DNA from: JACVRW01 sp963751835
GTDB lineage: Bacteria; Actinomycetota; Thermoleophilia; Solirubrobacterales; Thermoleophilaceae
Assembly (NCBI GenBank): GCA_963751835.1
Contig: CAVVWD010000022.1
Coordinates: 186,001 to 250,000 of the forward strand
DNA: 64,000 nucleotides
Reading direction: 5' to 3'
How positions within the stretch are numbered: the stretch's first letter is position 1; every line of letters starts with the position of its first letter. A program made the translations under genes and the position numbers. The notes under the pieces were generated by a model, which made no database searches, was not told the origin of the DNA, and saw only the letters and a list, made by a program, of their open reading frames with translations. This document shows positions 34,410 through 43,544 of the stretch, piece by piece.

Positions 34410-35222
34410 GTGGCCGAGAAAAAGGTCGTCGATCTCTACGGCGCCAGCTACGGGGGCTTTGCGAGCGATGTCTACGGCGAGGTTCGGCGCGAGGCGTGGG
34501 GAGAGGAGATCGGCCAGAACAGCTGGCTGACGCGCGCCGAGCTCGAGCGCTTCGGCTCCGCCCTGCAGATCGAGTCCTCGTCCCGTGTGCTGGAGGTCGG
34601 CTGTGGCTCCGGAGGTCCGGCGCTCCACCTGGCTCGGTCGACCGGCTGCGAGATCGTGGGGGTCGACCTGCACGAGGATGCCGTCGCCAACGCTTCGCGG
34701 ATGGCTGGCGAGGCGGGTCTCGACGCGCGGGCGAGCTTCGTACGCGCCGATGCCGGCAAGACGCTCCCGTTCGAAGATGACTCGTTCGGGGCGCTGCTGT
34801 GCATCGATGCGGTCAACCACCTGCCGGATCGTCCGCGGGTCTTCGCCGACTGGGCCCGACTCATCGAGCCGGCGGGACGGGTGCTGTTCACCGACCCGAT
34901 CACGGTCACCGGGCCTCTGGGCAGCGACGAGATCGCGATTCGCGCGTCAATCGCCTACTTCCTGTTCGTCCCGCCGGGTGAAGACGAGCGCCTTCTAGGC
35001 GAGGCCGGCCTGCATGTCATCGCGGTGGAGGACGCGACCGAGAACATGGCGACCGTCGCGGAGCGCTGGCTCGCCGCCCGTGCCAAGCGCGCCGATCCGC
35101 TCAGGGAGATCGAGGGCGACGAGACGTTTGACGGCCAGCAGCGCTTCCTCGAGGTAACGGCCCGGCTGGCGCGCGAGCGGCGCCTCTCGCGGTTCGTCTA
35201 CCTGGCCGAGAAACCGGCCTGA
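34410..35222 (+). CDS. Class I SAM-dependent methyltransferase
   Basis: A 270-residue methyltransferase. Motif I is VLEVGCGSGGPALHLA near residue 60; motif II/III follows at IVGVDLHEDAVANA and FEDDSFGALLCIDAVNHL, with an Asp binding the ribose. The C-terminal half (FTDPITVTGPLGSDEIAIRA) resembles sarcosine/dimethylglycine or ubiquinone-type methyltransferases; the substrate is unknown. GTG start, with TAGGAT 8-13 nt upstream suggesting a leaderless transcript. Its end overlaps the convergent TetR gene by 25 nt. Confidence 0.9.
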   Translation: MAEKKVVDLYGASYGGFASDVYGEVRREAWGEEIGQNSWLTRAELERFGSALQIESSSRVLEVGCGSGGPALHLARSTGCEIVGVDLHEDAVANASRMAGEAGLDARASFVRADAGKTLPFEDDSFGALLCIDAVNHLPDRPRVFADWARLIEPAGRVLFTDPITVTGPLGSDEIAIRASIAYFLFVPPGEDERLLGEAGLHVIAVEDATENMATVAERWLAARAKRADPLREIEGDETFDGQQRFLEVTARLARERRLSRFVYLAEKPA

Positions 35223-35839
35223 ACCGCGCCGCGGGCCTCAGCCTGCTCGATCAGCGCGCCGATCTGTTCGAGGGCTTCGCGGTGGGGCGCCTCGTCCTCG
35301 GTGACGCCGGCGAGCAGCTCGATCTCGATGCCCTGGAAGACGTTGGCGACGAGGGAGGCCAGTAGGCGCGGCGAGAGGGGTGGCTCGAGCCGCAGCTCGG
35401 CGGCCCAGTCGGCGAAGACCGACTCGAGCAGCTCACGCCAGCCTGCGGTCGTCGCGCGCCAGCGGGCGGCCAGCTCCGGGTCGGCCAGGCCGGCCGCCCA
35501 CAGCTCCCAGAGCACCCGCACGTAGCCCGATTGCACGTCGTCGTCGAGGAAGCGGCAGGCGGTGCGCCATTTCTGGGACAGCCGGCCGGGCTCGGCGTAG
35601 AGGCGTCGCTGGCGCTCGAGCAGCTGCTCGTTCTGGCGCTCGAGCACCGCGATCAGCAACTGCTGCTTGCCGCCGAAGTGATAGTGGACGAGCGACAGCT
35701 GCGTCTCGGCACGCTCGGCGACCGCACGCGTGCTGGTGCCGCTGAAACCGCGCTCGACAAGCAGGTCGCGAGCCGCGTCGAGGATGCGAAGCCGTGTCGC
35801 CTCCCCGCGAACCGCTCTCCCGTCGACCTTGCTTGACAC
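35198..35839 (-). CDS. TetR-family repressor
   Basis: A 213-residue TetR protein. The N-terminal HTH is RLRILDAARDLLVERGFSGT, STRAVAERAE, then LSLVHYHFGGKQQLLIAVLE. The C-terminal ligand-binding half is of the TetR_C type. It is divergent from the tautomerase operon; its GTG start codon lies inside the -35 hexamer of that operon's promoter. A 20-bp palindrome (35861-35880) over the promoter start is its probable operator, so it likely represses both itself and the operon. Confidence 0.93.
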   Translation of the reverse strand: MSSKVDGRAVRGEATRLRILDAARDLLVERGFSGTSTRAVAERAETQLSLVHYHFGGKQQLLIAVLERQNEQLLERQRRLYAEPGRLSQKWRTACRFLDDDVQSGYVRVLWELWAAGLADPELAARWRATTAGWRELLESVFADWAAELRLEPPLSPRLLASLVANVFQGIEIELLAGVTEDEAPHREALEQIGALIEQAEARGAVQAGFSAR

Positions 35840-35880
35840 TCCGATAGCGTAGCATTACTATTGGTCGGTCGACCGACTAA
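35833..35880 (+). promoter_or_regulatory. Promoter and TetR operator for the tautomerase operon
   Basis: TTGACA (35833-35838), a 17-bp spacer and TACTAT (35856-35861) form a near-consensus promoter. TTGGTCGGTCGACCGACTAA (35861-35880) is a near-perfect 20-bp palindrome directly over the start site, as expected for a TetR-repressed promoter. Confidence 0.85.
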
Positions 35881-35901
35881 CTATCTAGAGGAGACAGACC
35901 T

Positions 35902-36126
35902 ATGCCATACGTCAACGTCAAGCTCATCGAAGGCGTCCTCGACTCGGACCAGAAACGCGAGATCATCGAGAAGGTCACCGAGGCAATGATCGAGATCGAG
36001 GGTGAGAACATGCGCGGCGTGACGTGGGTCGTCGTGGACGAGGTGAAGAGCGGCGACTGGGGGATCGGCGGCCAGGCGATGACCACCGAGGCCGTCCAGG
36101 CGCTCGCGGCCGGGACACCCGCGTAG
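35902..36126 (+). CDS. 4-oxalocrotonate tautomerase family protein
   Basis: A 74-residue tautomerase. After removal of Met the chain starts with Pro (PYVNVKLIEGVLD), the catalytic base of the family, and ends in a typical short helix. It keto-enolises a dicarboxylate or aromatic breakdown product in 4-OT relatives; here the substrate is unknown. An AGAGGAGAC Shine-Dalgarno precedes ATG 35902. First gene of the TetR-controlled operon. Confidence 0.93.
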   Translation: MPYVNVKLIEGVLDSDQKREIIEKVTEAMIEIEGENMRGVTWVVVDEVKSGDWGIGGQAMTTEAVQALAAGTPA

Positions 36127-36128
36127 CG

Positions 36129-38265
36129 ATGGCCGTCGTCGCGGACACCGCGGAGGACGCGTCTCGCGCGCTCCTGCCGCTCGAGACCGGCTATGCGGTG
36201 CTCGGCGGTGTCCGCGTCGGCTACGAGGTGTTCGGCGAGGCAGATCAAACGCTGCTTCTGCTGCCGCCGTGGTCGATCGTCCATTCGCGCTTCTGGAAGC
36301 TCCAGGTCCCTCACCTCGCGCGCCACTTTCGCGTCGTCACGTTCGACGGACGGGGCAACGGGCGCTCGGACCGACCACAGAGTGCCGACGAGTACGGCCC
36401 GCGGATATCGGCGGCCGACGCGTTGAACGTGCTCGACACGGTCGGCGCGGACGACTGCGTGCTGGTCGCGCACTGCGGGAACGCGGCCGCCGCGCTGCTG
36501 CTGGCCGCCGAGCATCCGGAGCGAGTCCGAGGCGCCGTCTTCATGTCGCCGGCCCTGCCGCTTACGCCGCCTCGCCCCGAGCGCACCGGGTTTCCCTTCG
36601 ACGAGGTGCTGCCCACCGACGAGGGCTGGGCGAAGGCGAACCGCCACTACTGGGCGCGGGACTTCACCGGCTATCTCGAGTTCTTCTTCGACCGCTGCTA
36701 TTCGGAGCCGCACTCGACCAAGCAGCGGGAGGATGCGGTCGCCTGGGGTCACGAGACGACGCCGGAGACGCTCGCGTTGACACTCGACGCCGAGGGCCTG
36801 GACGAGCTCACGGTGCACGAGCTGCTCGGCCGGCTCAGCTGCCCCCTGCTCGTCACGCAGGGGGACGAGGATCTGCTGATCCCCGCGGATCGCGGTCCCA
36901 AGTTCGCAGAGCTGACCGGCGCCGAGCTAGTGGCGCTCGAGGGTGTCGGGCACTGCCCGAACGGCCGTCACCCGGTGCGCTTCAACCTGGCGGTCCGCGA
37001 CTTCGCCGAGCGCGCGTACGGGCGCACACCGGAGCGTCCCGCGTGGCGCCGCGCGATCCGCCGTCGCAAGCGGGCGCTCTACGTCTCCTCGCCGATCGGG
37101 CTCGGCCACGCCTGGCGCGACGTCGCGATCGCGCGCGAGCTGCGCGTCCTCGAGCCGGAGCTCGAGATCGACTGGCTCGCCCAGGATCCCGTGACCAGGG
37201 TCCTCCAGGCGTGCGGCGAGCGGATTCACCCGGCCAGTGGCCTGCTTGCCAACGAGTCGAGGCACATCGCCGCCGAGTCACGCGAGCACGAGCTCGACGT
37301 CTTCCAGGCCTGGCGGCGAATGGACGAGATCCTGCTCGCCAACTTCATGCTCTTCCACGAGGTCGCCGACGTCGAGAACTACGACCTCTGGATCGGGGAC
37401 GAGGCCTGGGAGCTCGACTACTACCTCCACGAGAACCCGGAACTCAAGACCGCCGCCTACTGCTTCCTGACCGACTTCGTCGGCTGGCTGCCGATGGCGG
37501 AGGGCGGCGAGGCCGAGGCGCGCCTGACCGCGGACTACAACGCCGAGATGATCGAGCAGATCGCCCGCTTCCCGCGCGTCCGCGACCGTGCCATCTTCGT
37601 TGGATCGCCCGAGGACGTCGTCCCGCAGGGCTTCGGCGACGGGCTGCCGGAGATCCGGCCCTGGGTGGAGGAGCACTTCGACTTCAGCGGCTACGTGCTC
37701 GCCCCAGACGCCGGCAGGCCGCCGGACCGCGAGGCGCTGCGCGCCAGGCTCGGGTACAGGCCGGACGAACGGATGTGTCTCGTCGCTGTCGGCGGCTCGG
37801 GCGTGGGCGCAGGCCTCCTCACCCGGGTGATCGAGGCCTTCCCGGAGGCGCGCCGGCGCGTCCCGAACCTGCGCATGATCGTGGTCTGCGGCCCGCGGAT
37901 CGACCCCGACGCGCTTCCCGCCTGCGACGGGGTCGAGGTCGTCGGCTACGTCCACGGCCTCTCTCAGCACCTCGCCGCGTCCGACGTCGCCGTCGTGCAG
38001 GGTGGTCTCACGACCTGCATGGAGCTCGCGGCGGCCAAGCGACCGTTCCTCTACTTCCCCTTGCGGCGCCACTTCGAGCAGAACCTTCACGTCCGGCACC
38101 GCCTCGAGCGCTATGGCGCAGGCCGGCCGATGAGCTTCGAGAACGCCACGCCCGGAGACGATCGGCGACGCGATCGCGGAGGGGCTCGGCGACACACCCG
38201 CACCCGCCGACGTCGAGCGCGACGGAGCCGCGCGCGCCGCGCGGCTGATCGCGACTCTCCTCTAG
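36129..38265 (+). CDS. Alpha/beta-hydrolase-glycosyltransferase fusion (frame break near 38152)
   Basis: A two-domain protein of about 711 residues. Residues 1-300 are an alpha/beta hydrolase with the elbow VLVAHCGNAAAALL: Cys116 replaces the usual Ser. His (GVGHCPNGRHP) and an acid (GDEDLLI) are present. Residues about 315-700 are a GT-B-type glycosyltransferase (ALYVSSPIGLGHAWRDVAIA; VVQGGLTTCMELAAAKRPFL). One extra C in 38151-38153 ends the frame early; correcting it gives a natural end at the TAG 38263-38265. It follows the tautomerase by 2 nt, under the TetR promoter. The fusion suggests one enzyme releases a group that the other glycosylates, which is inference. Confidence 0.85.
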
Positions 38266-38288
38266 CTCTACGCTCGGAAGGGCTGGGG

Positions 38289-39461
38289 TCAGCCTTCGAG
38301 CTCGGCCAGCCGCTGCTCGAGGAAGCGCCGCTCGGCGTCCGAGTGGACGAGCTCGAGCGCGCGGTCGTAGGCCGCTCGGGCCTCCTCGACGCGATCGAGC
38401 CGGCGCAGCAGCTCCGCGCGCGTCGCGTGCAGGTAGTGGTAGCTGTCGAGCTCGAGGCGCTCCACCAGTGCGAGCGCGGCTTCGACGTTGCCCGCTTCGG
38501 CAATTGCGACGGCTTGGTTGAGCTCCACGACCGGCGAGCCGGTGAGGCGGGCGAGCTCGCCGTAGAGCGCCGCCAGCTGCGTCCAGTCCTGGGGCTCCTC
38601 GGCATGCAGCGATGCGATCGCCGCCTGTAGCACGTAGGGGTCCCGGCCGCCGAGCGCCAGTGCCCGGTCGAGCGCGGCTCGTCCAGCCGCGATCTGGTCG
38701 AGGTCCCAGAGCGACCGGTCCTGGTCGCGGAGCAGGACCACCGTGCCGTCGGCGAAGCGCGCGTCGCGCCGGGCGTCGTTAATCAGCATCAGCGCCAGCA
38801 GCGCATGCACCTCGGGCTCGTCGGGCATCAGCTCGGCGAGCGCGCGCCCGAGCCGAATCGCTTCGGCCGCGAGGTCTCCACGGCCGCCGTAGCCCTCGTT
38901 GAAGATCAGGTAGACGACCGCGAGCACCGCGGCGAGCCGGTCGGGCAGCAGGTGAGCCGGCGGGACTCGAAACGGGACACCCGCAACCTTGATCTTGCGC
39001 TTGGCGCGGACGAGCCGCTTTGCCATGGTCGCCTCGGGGACGAGGAAGGCGCGCGCGATCTCCTCCGTCTTGAGACCGCCGAGCGTTCGCAGCGTGAGCG
39101 CCACCTGGGCATCGAGCGCGAGCGCCGGGTGGCAGCACGTGAAGATCAGCTCGAGCCGCTCGTCCGGGATCGTCGTCTCGTCCACTTCGTCCTCCAGGGT
39201 TTCCGGCACCTCGAGCCGGCGGGTCTTCTCCGTTCGCGTCCGATCGCGTCGGAGGCGGTCGATCGCGCGGTTACGTCCGGTGGTGACGAGCCACGCGCGT
39301 GGGTTGGCCGGCGTCCCCTCGCGAGGCCAGCGCTCGGCGGCGATCGCGAACGCCTCCTGGGCGGCCTCCTCGGCGAGCTCGAAGTCGCCGAGGAAGCCGA
39401 TCAGGCTGGCGAGGACACGTCCCCACTCGTCTCGAAAGACCTGTTCGAGACTTGCTACCAC
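38289..39461 (-). CDS. ECF42-type sigma factor with C-terminal TPR-like domain
   Basis: A 390-residue sigma factor of the same type as the one at 23998-25260. Region 2 includes FELAEEAAQEAFAIAAERWP and GRNRAIDRLRRDR; region 4 is LRTLGGLKTEEIARAFLVPE plus ATMAKRLVRAKRKIK. The C-terminal part contains IFNEGYGGRGDLAAEAIRLG and VELNQAVAIAEAGN. GTG 39461 overlaps the upstream YCII stop by 7 nt, so the pair is coupled. The target promoters are not evident here. Confidence 0.9.
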   Translation of the reverse strand: MVASLEQVFRDEWGRVLASLIGFLGDFELAEEAAQEAFAIAAERWPREGTPANPRAWLVTTGRNRAIDRLRRDRTRTEKTRRLEVPETLEDEVDETTIPDERLELIFTCCHPALALDAQVALTLRTLGGLKTEEIARAFLVPEATMAKRLVRAKRKIKVAGVPFRVPPAHLLPDRLAAVLAVVYLIFNEGYGGRGDLAAEAIRLGRALAELMPDEPEVHALLALMLINDARRDARFADGTVVLLRDQDRSLWDLDQIAAGRAALDRALALGGRDPYVLQAAIASLHAEEPQDWTQLAALYGELARLTGSPVVELNQAVAIAEAGNVEAALALVERLELDSYHYLHATRAELLRRLDRVEEARAAYDRALELVHSDAERRFLEQRLAELEG

Positions 39462-39814
39462 TCCACGATCGGGCGCACCTCGATCGCGCCGCCCATGCGG
39501 GCAGCGGGGATGCGCGCCGCCAACTCGATCGCGGCGTCGAGGTCGTCGGCCTCGAAGAGGAGGTAACCGGCGAGCGCCTCCTTGATGGCCACGAACGGAC
39601 CGTCGGTCGTCAGCGTCCTGCCGTCCTCGACCCGCACGGTGGTCGCCGTCTCGGGCGACTCGAGCTGGAGGCCGGGACTGACGCCGGCGGTCTCGTTGAT
39701 CGCCTGGTAGTCGGCGAACACCGCCTTCTGCTCGTCCTCCGGGAGGCGCGCCCACTCGTCTGGAGTCCTCGGTGTCGGAGCGTCACCCTGATGGATCAAC
39801 AGCATGTACTTCAT
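39455..39814 (-). CDS. YCII/DGPF-family protein
   Basis: A 119-residue YCII protein (KYMLLIHQGDAPTPRTPDEW) with the DGPF motif in TTDGPFVAIKEALAGYLLFE. Such proteins accompany ECF42 sigma factors and may be their regulators or targets. This copy is intact, unlike the one at 25274-25705. It is overlapped by the sigma gene. The gap 39815-39967 shows no feature I can support. Confidence 0.9.
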   Translation of the reverse strand: MKYMLLIHQGDAPTPRTPDEWARLPEDEQKAVFADYQAINETAGVSPGLQLESPETATTVRVEDGRTLTTDGPFVAIKEALAGYLLFEADDLDAAIELAARIPAARMGGAIEVRPIVEW

Positions 39815-39967
39815 GGTTCCTCCTTTGGGGAATGGTCGCTCCTTAGACGAACGGGGGACCAGGAAGAGGACAGCTCGCGGAAATCAGCCGGAGGGGGACG
39901 GGCCGGGCAGGAGCCGCCTGAGCAGAAATCGACGGGCACCCGCCTACCGCGCCCGGGCCGGGAGCCT

Positions 39968-40882
39968 TCAACCGCCGCCAAGCTCCGCGCGCCGCGGCGG
40001 ATCGGCGCCGGCGCGAGCGCAGGTGATCGCGGCGACGCGACACGCAAAGCGCACCGCTTCGGCAAGCTCGTCCCGGCGGCCGAGGTCGGCCCTGCCCAGC
40101 CCGCGCGAGCTCCAGTCGGCCAGGAAGGCGCCCATGAAGGCGTCACCCGCGCCGATCGTGTCCACGACCTCGACCCGTGGAGCTTCCACCTCGACGACGT
40201 CGTCACCGCTGATGACGAGAGCGCCCTCGGCGCCGAGGGTCACGAGTGCGATCGCACCATCGCGGGCGAGCAGCGCGCGCGCCGCGTCCACAGGCGCGGT
40301 CCCGGGATCGAGCCAGGCGAGGTCGTCGTCGCTTGCCTTGAGGACGTCGGCACGGCGCAGAATCCGTTCGAGCCGGCCGCGGTACGCCGCCCGGTCCTCG
40401 ATGGCCGCGGGCCGGCAGTTCGGATCAAGAGCGACGAGCGTGTCTTCGTCCAGGCGGCTCAGCAGCGTCTCGAGCGTCGTCGCCAGCGGTTCGAATACGA
40501 GCCCGAGCGTGCCGAGGTAGAACGTGGCGATGCGCGGCGGAAGGAGGGCCGAGGCAGCCTCCAGAGTGAGCCCGGGAGCGGACGTGGCGGCGGCGTAGAA
40601 CCGGTAGGCCGCCGCCCCCGAGGCGTCGATCTCGACAAGCGCCAGCGTCGTGGGCGCGTCCGTGGCCACTACCGTGCCGGTTCCCACGCCGGCGGCCTCG
40701 AGTTCGTGTCGCAACCGCGCTCCGAACCGGTCCGTGGAGATGCGCCCGAGGTAGGTCGCGGCCTGCTCCAGCCGACCGATCGTCCGCGCCAGGTTGTACG
40801 GACCTCCTCCGGGATGCGCAACGAGTCCGCCGTCGCGGTCGACGACCACGTCCACGAGAGCCTCACCGGCGACGACGATCAC
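39968..40882 (-). CDS. PfkB-family sugar kinase, probably fructokinase
   Basis: A 304-residue ribokinase-fold kinase (VVAGEALVDVVVDRDGG; HPGGGPYNLARTIGRL) with the ATP-site signature DTIGAGDAFMGAF near residue 245, whose Asp is the catalytic base. The start region resembles fructokinases. GTG 40882 is chosen for the family start; an upstream GTG about 7 codons away is possible. It is divergent from a remnant sorbitol-type dehydrogenase, so a sorbitol-to-fructose-6-phosphate route may once have existed here. Confidence 0.9.
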   Translation of the reverse strand: MIVVAGEALVDVVVDRDGGLVAHPGGGPYNLARTIGRLEQAATYLGRISTDRFGARLRHELEAAGVGTGTVVATDAPTTLALVEIDASGAAAYRFYAAATSAPGLTLEAASALLPPRIATFYLGTLGLVFEPLATTLETLLSRLDEDTLVALDPNCRPAAIEDRAAYRGRLERILRRADVLKASDDDLAWLDPGTAPVDAARALLARDGAIALVTLGAEGALVISGDDVVEVEAPRVEVVDTIGAGDAFMGAFLADWSSRGLGRADLGRRDELAEAVRFACRVAAITCARAGADPPRRAELGGG

Positions 40883-40963
40883 GGCAGCGCCCTCACGGCC
40901 CACGGGGCAGCCGGAAACGTCGAGGGGTTGATCACGGCAAGGGCACATCGGTAAAACGCAATC

Positions 40964-41627
40964 GTGACTGCGAACCGAGGAAACCGCGCCGCCGTGCTGT
41001 ACGCGCCGGGTGGTCTCCGACGAGGCCGGAGCGCTCATGGAGCCGCTCTCGGTCGGGATATGGGCCTGTAAGAAGGCAGGGATCAGCGCGGGCGATCACG
41101 TGCTCGTGACCGGCGCCGGGCCGATCGGGCTGCTCGCCGCCCAGGCCGCGCGGGCCTTCGGCGCGACCGAGATCACCGTCACCGATGTCAACCCGAGCCG
41201 GCTTCGCGTCGCAAAGCGCACCGGCGCGACCCGCGCGCTCGATATCCGCGAGACGACGCTGGAGGGCGCCGGGCTCGAGGCGGACGCGTTGATTGAGTGC
41301 TCCGGACACCCGGCGGCGGTGAAGGCAGGCATCGCGGCCCTGCGGCCGGCAGGGACAGCCGTCCTGGTCGGCATGGGGCCCGGGGAGGAGGGGACCGTGC
41401 CGCTCGCGCTGATCCAGAGCCGCGAGCTGTGGCTGACCGGCACCTTCCGCTACGCAAATACCTACCCGACCGCGATCGCCCTGGCCGCGGAGGGACGCGT
41501 CGACCTCGAAGCGATCATCACAGGACACCACGACCTCGAGGACGCCGAGACCGCTCTCCGCGCGGGGCGCGACGACGAGAGCGCGGTCAAGGTCATGGTC
41601 ATGCCGGCTGGGAGTCCACCGAGATAG
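40964..41627 (+). pseudogene. Zinc-type alcohol/sorbitol dehydrogenase with internal deletion
   Basis: GTG 40964 begins a normal dehydrogenase N-terminus (MTANRGNRAAVLYAPGG). At about 41012 the sequence jumps, out of frame, to VSDEAGALMEPLSVGIWACK, the region near residue 145 of this family, and then runs intact to the TAG at 41625 (VTGAGPIGLLAAQAARAFGA NAD motif). About 390 nt with all catalytic zinc ligands are missing. The junction contains GGTCTCCGACG, which fits both flanks, so a microhomology deletion or an assembly collapse is likely. Divergent from the sugar kinase gene. Confidence 0.8.
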
Positions 41628-41652
41628 GGGGGTGCAAATAGGGGGCACCCCC
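41628..41652. terminator. GC-rich hairpin after the dehydrogenase remnant
   Basis: GGGGGTGC (41628-41635) pairs with GCACCCCC (41645-41652) around AAATAGGGG. The stem begins right after the TAG stop, in a place suited to termination. Confidence 0.6.
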
Positions 41653-41726
41653 GATGCGCCGGAGCTCGGTTGGGCGGTTCGGGTGGGGCGCGACCTTGTC
41701 AGCCGCGCCCACCCGGCGTTCGGGTA

Positions 41727-41939
41727 CTACAGCGAGGCGGCGGTTTCCACGCGGGGCTTGTCCGGATCCGCCGGCTCCGCGTCCCGCTCATGCTCGACGA
41801 TCGGCGCCGCTCCCGGGCGCTCCTCAGCCTCATCAAGCAGATACCGGAGCTCCTGGTCGAACTGCTCCTCGCGCCGCTTCTCCCGGCGCATCCACCGGTC
41901 GTAACACATCTGGACCACCTCGGGTGGGTCGGGACTCAA
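41727..41939 (-). CDS. Small charged hypothetical protein
   Basis: A 70-residue protein with no recognised family (PPEVVQMCYDRWMRREKRRE; FDQELRYLLDEAEERPG; acidic tail). It would be mainly helical and soluble. Amino-acid makeup fits a real gene, but support is limited to composition. It is convergent with the dehydrogenase remnant and divergent from the following membrane-protein gene. Confidence 0.5.
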   Translation of the reverse strand: MSPDPPEVVQMCYDRWMRREKRREEQFDQELRYLLDEAEERPGAAPIVEHERDAEPADPDKPRVETAASL

Positions 41940-42018
41940 CCGGATGATGGCACCGCTGGGACCGAGTAGCGATACCGACTTCAGAGCCCGCCGGCCGGGC
42001 GCCTTCGGCCATGGAACG

Positions 42019-42996
42019 ATGAGCGCCGTGACGGCATCTCAGGGGAGAGCCCCTCGGCGATCGCGCGGCATGCGCGATTACGTGAGTGATGGCTGGCGTC
42101 TGGGGGGCGCGGCGCTCGGATTCGTGCTTGGAAATCGCGCCCTGCAGCGATTCGTGCTCACCGCGGCGGGGATCGTGCTCGTCGCGGCCGCCGGAGTGGC
42201 CGTGGCCGCCGTCGCACTGCGTCGCGAAGCCGGGCCGGTCGGCTACGTGCTGTTCGGGCTCGCGGCCTACTACTGCCTGAGCCTGATCGTGACGGCCGCC
42301 GCCGTCGGGGTGGCGGGTCTTGCGGCCGACAGCCTGGAGTCGCGCTCCGTGACCCCGGCCACCGGCTGGCGGCTGATTGCGCGCCGTCGCCGCCCGATCG
42401 CCGGCTGGGCCGTGCTCGATCTCGTCTTGGGCATGCCGAGCAGGCTGGTCGGCAGCTGGACGGTGAATCAGCTCGCCGTCCTCCTCATCGGGTTCGGCTG
42501 GAGCCTGCTGAGCTTCTTCGCGATCCCGACGATCGCGATCACCGGCGGGTCGCCGAGGGCGACCGCCCGACGCTCACTGCAGTTGGTGCGTCGCCATTGG
42601 GGCGACGCGATCTACAGCACCGTCTACCTGTGGGTGCGCGCGGTGGTCGTGTTCGGCGTGCCGGCGGCCATCGCCGTCGCCATCGGGGTGCTGCTGATCC
42701 GAAATGACGCCGTGATCCTGGGCGGGGCGCTGTTCGCGGCGGGCGTGGCAGGCCTGGCGCTCGCCTTTCTGCTGGCGCAGGTGGCGCGCGCAGTGCTCAC
42801 CGTTGTGCTGTACCAGTACGCCGACTCCGGCACGGTCTATCCGGCCTTTCCTGCCGAGCTGCTCGAGCGCAGCGTCCGCGGCCCGTCGAGCCTCCTCCGG
42901 CGCCTGACCGAGCGGATCGAAGGCGATCGCGTTCGGCGGCTGCGCCGGCGGCTGCTCGGCGACCTCGACGACGCGAGCCGGCCGCCTTCGCCATGA
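42019..42996 (+). CDS. Multi-spanning membrane protein (DUF6159-like)
   Basis: A 325-residue integral membrane protein. After a basic N-terminus (RAPRRSRGMRDYVSDGWRLG) come about six hydrophobic segments (LVAAAGVAVAAVALRR; VLFGLAAYYCLSLIVTAAAV; GFGWSLLSFFAIPTIAITGG; VVVFGVPAAIAVAIGVLLI; ALFAAGVAGLALAFLLAQVA). The arrangement with GGSPRATARRSLQLVRRHWG resembles the DUF6159 group. Function unknown. The ATG at 42019 starts the basic leader; earlier in-frame starts give improbable sequence. Confidence 0.78.
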   Translation: MSAVTASQGRAPRRSRGMRDYVSDGWRLGGAALGFVLGNRALQRFVLTAAGIVLVAAAGVAVAAVALRREAGPVGYVLFGLAAYYCLSLIVTAAAVGVAGLAADSLESRSVTPATGWRLIARRRRPIAGWAVLDLVLGMPSRLVGSWTVNQLAVLLIGFGWSLLSFFAIPTIAITGGSPRATARRSLQLVRRHWGDAIYSTVYLWVRAVVVFGVPAAIAVAIGVLLIRNDAVILGGALFAAGVAGLALAFLLAQVARAVLTVVLYQYADSGTVYPAFPAELLERSVRGPSSLLRRLTERIEGDRVRRLRRRLLGDLDDASRPPSP

Positions 42997-43078
42997 GCAC
43001 GTCGAACTCGGCCTGGGTTGATCGCGCCGCTGTCGAGCAGCGCCGTGGGTTGCACGTGAGTGCGCTACCGTCGCCGCG

Positions 43079-43360
43079 ATGGTCCTTCTGAGCGGGATGA
43101 TGCGCTGGGCCGCCATCACGGGACGCACCGACTACATCCCCGCGTGGTGCGCTGGGCGTCAGGGCGGGCGCTGGGCTCAGCAGACGATTGGTGCGGCCTT
43201 ACCGACGGCAGCGCCCCAGACCCAGAGGACCCCGCCCGCCGGTCGTGCTTCGGCCCACGCCGACCCCGCCGAGGCGCTCCGGGAACTGACGGAACTGCAC
43301 CAGCGCGGCGTCGTCACTGACGCCGAGTTCGAGGCACTCCGCGCCCGCCTGCGCGTCTGA
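43079..43360 (+). CDS. Small protein with C-terminal SHOCT domain
   Basis: A 93-residue protein. The last 32 residues are a SHOCT domain (DPAEALRELTELHQRGVVTD, then AEFEALRARLRV), a short module that mediates oligomerisation or nucleic-acid binding at protein ends. The N-terminal half is not recognised. The start at ATG 43079 is plausible but lacks a good Shine-Dalgarno. It lies 82 bp after the membrane-protein gene. Confidence 0.65.
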   Translation: MVLLSGMMRWAAITGRTDYIPAWCAGRQGGRWAQQTIGAALPTAAPQTQRTPPAGRASAHADPAEALRELTELHQRGVVTDAEFEALRARLRV

Positions 43361-43381
43361 GCCGAATCCGCGCCTACCTCG

Positions 43382-43447
43382 TCATTCGTAGGTCAAGGCT
43401 TCGATTACCTTGAGCCGGGCGGCACGCCGGGCCGGGAGGATCGCGCA
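43382..43447 (-). pseudogene. C-terminal remnant of an FtsX/MacB-type ABC permease
   Basis: Only about 20 codons remain: AILPARRAARLKVIEALTYE followed by TGA (43384-43382). This matches the conserved C-terminus of FtsX-like permeases (PARRAARLxxxEALxYE). A TGA in frame lies immediately upstream (43450-43448), so nothing more can be read. It marks a probable junction where an AraC-VOC-UvrA block replaced the rest. Confidence 0.65.
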
Positions 43448-43544
43448 TCAGTAGTTCACACCCGTGGATGGGTGGAAATGCGCGGATCTGAGCACGCACA
43501 AAGGCGCCGAAGCGCCTCCCCCCTGCGCCACTACGATCTCAGAT

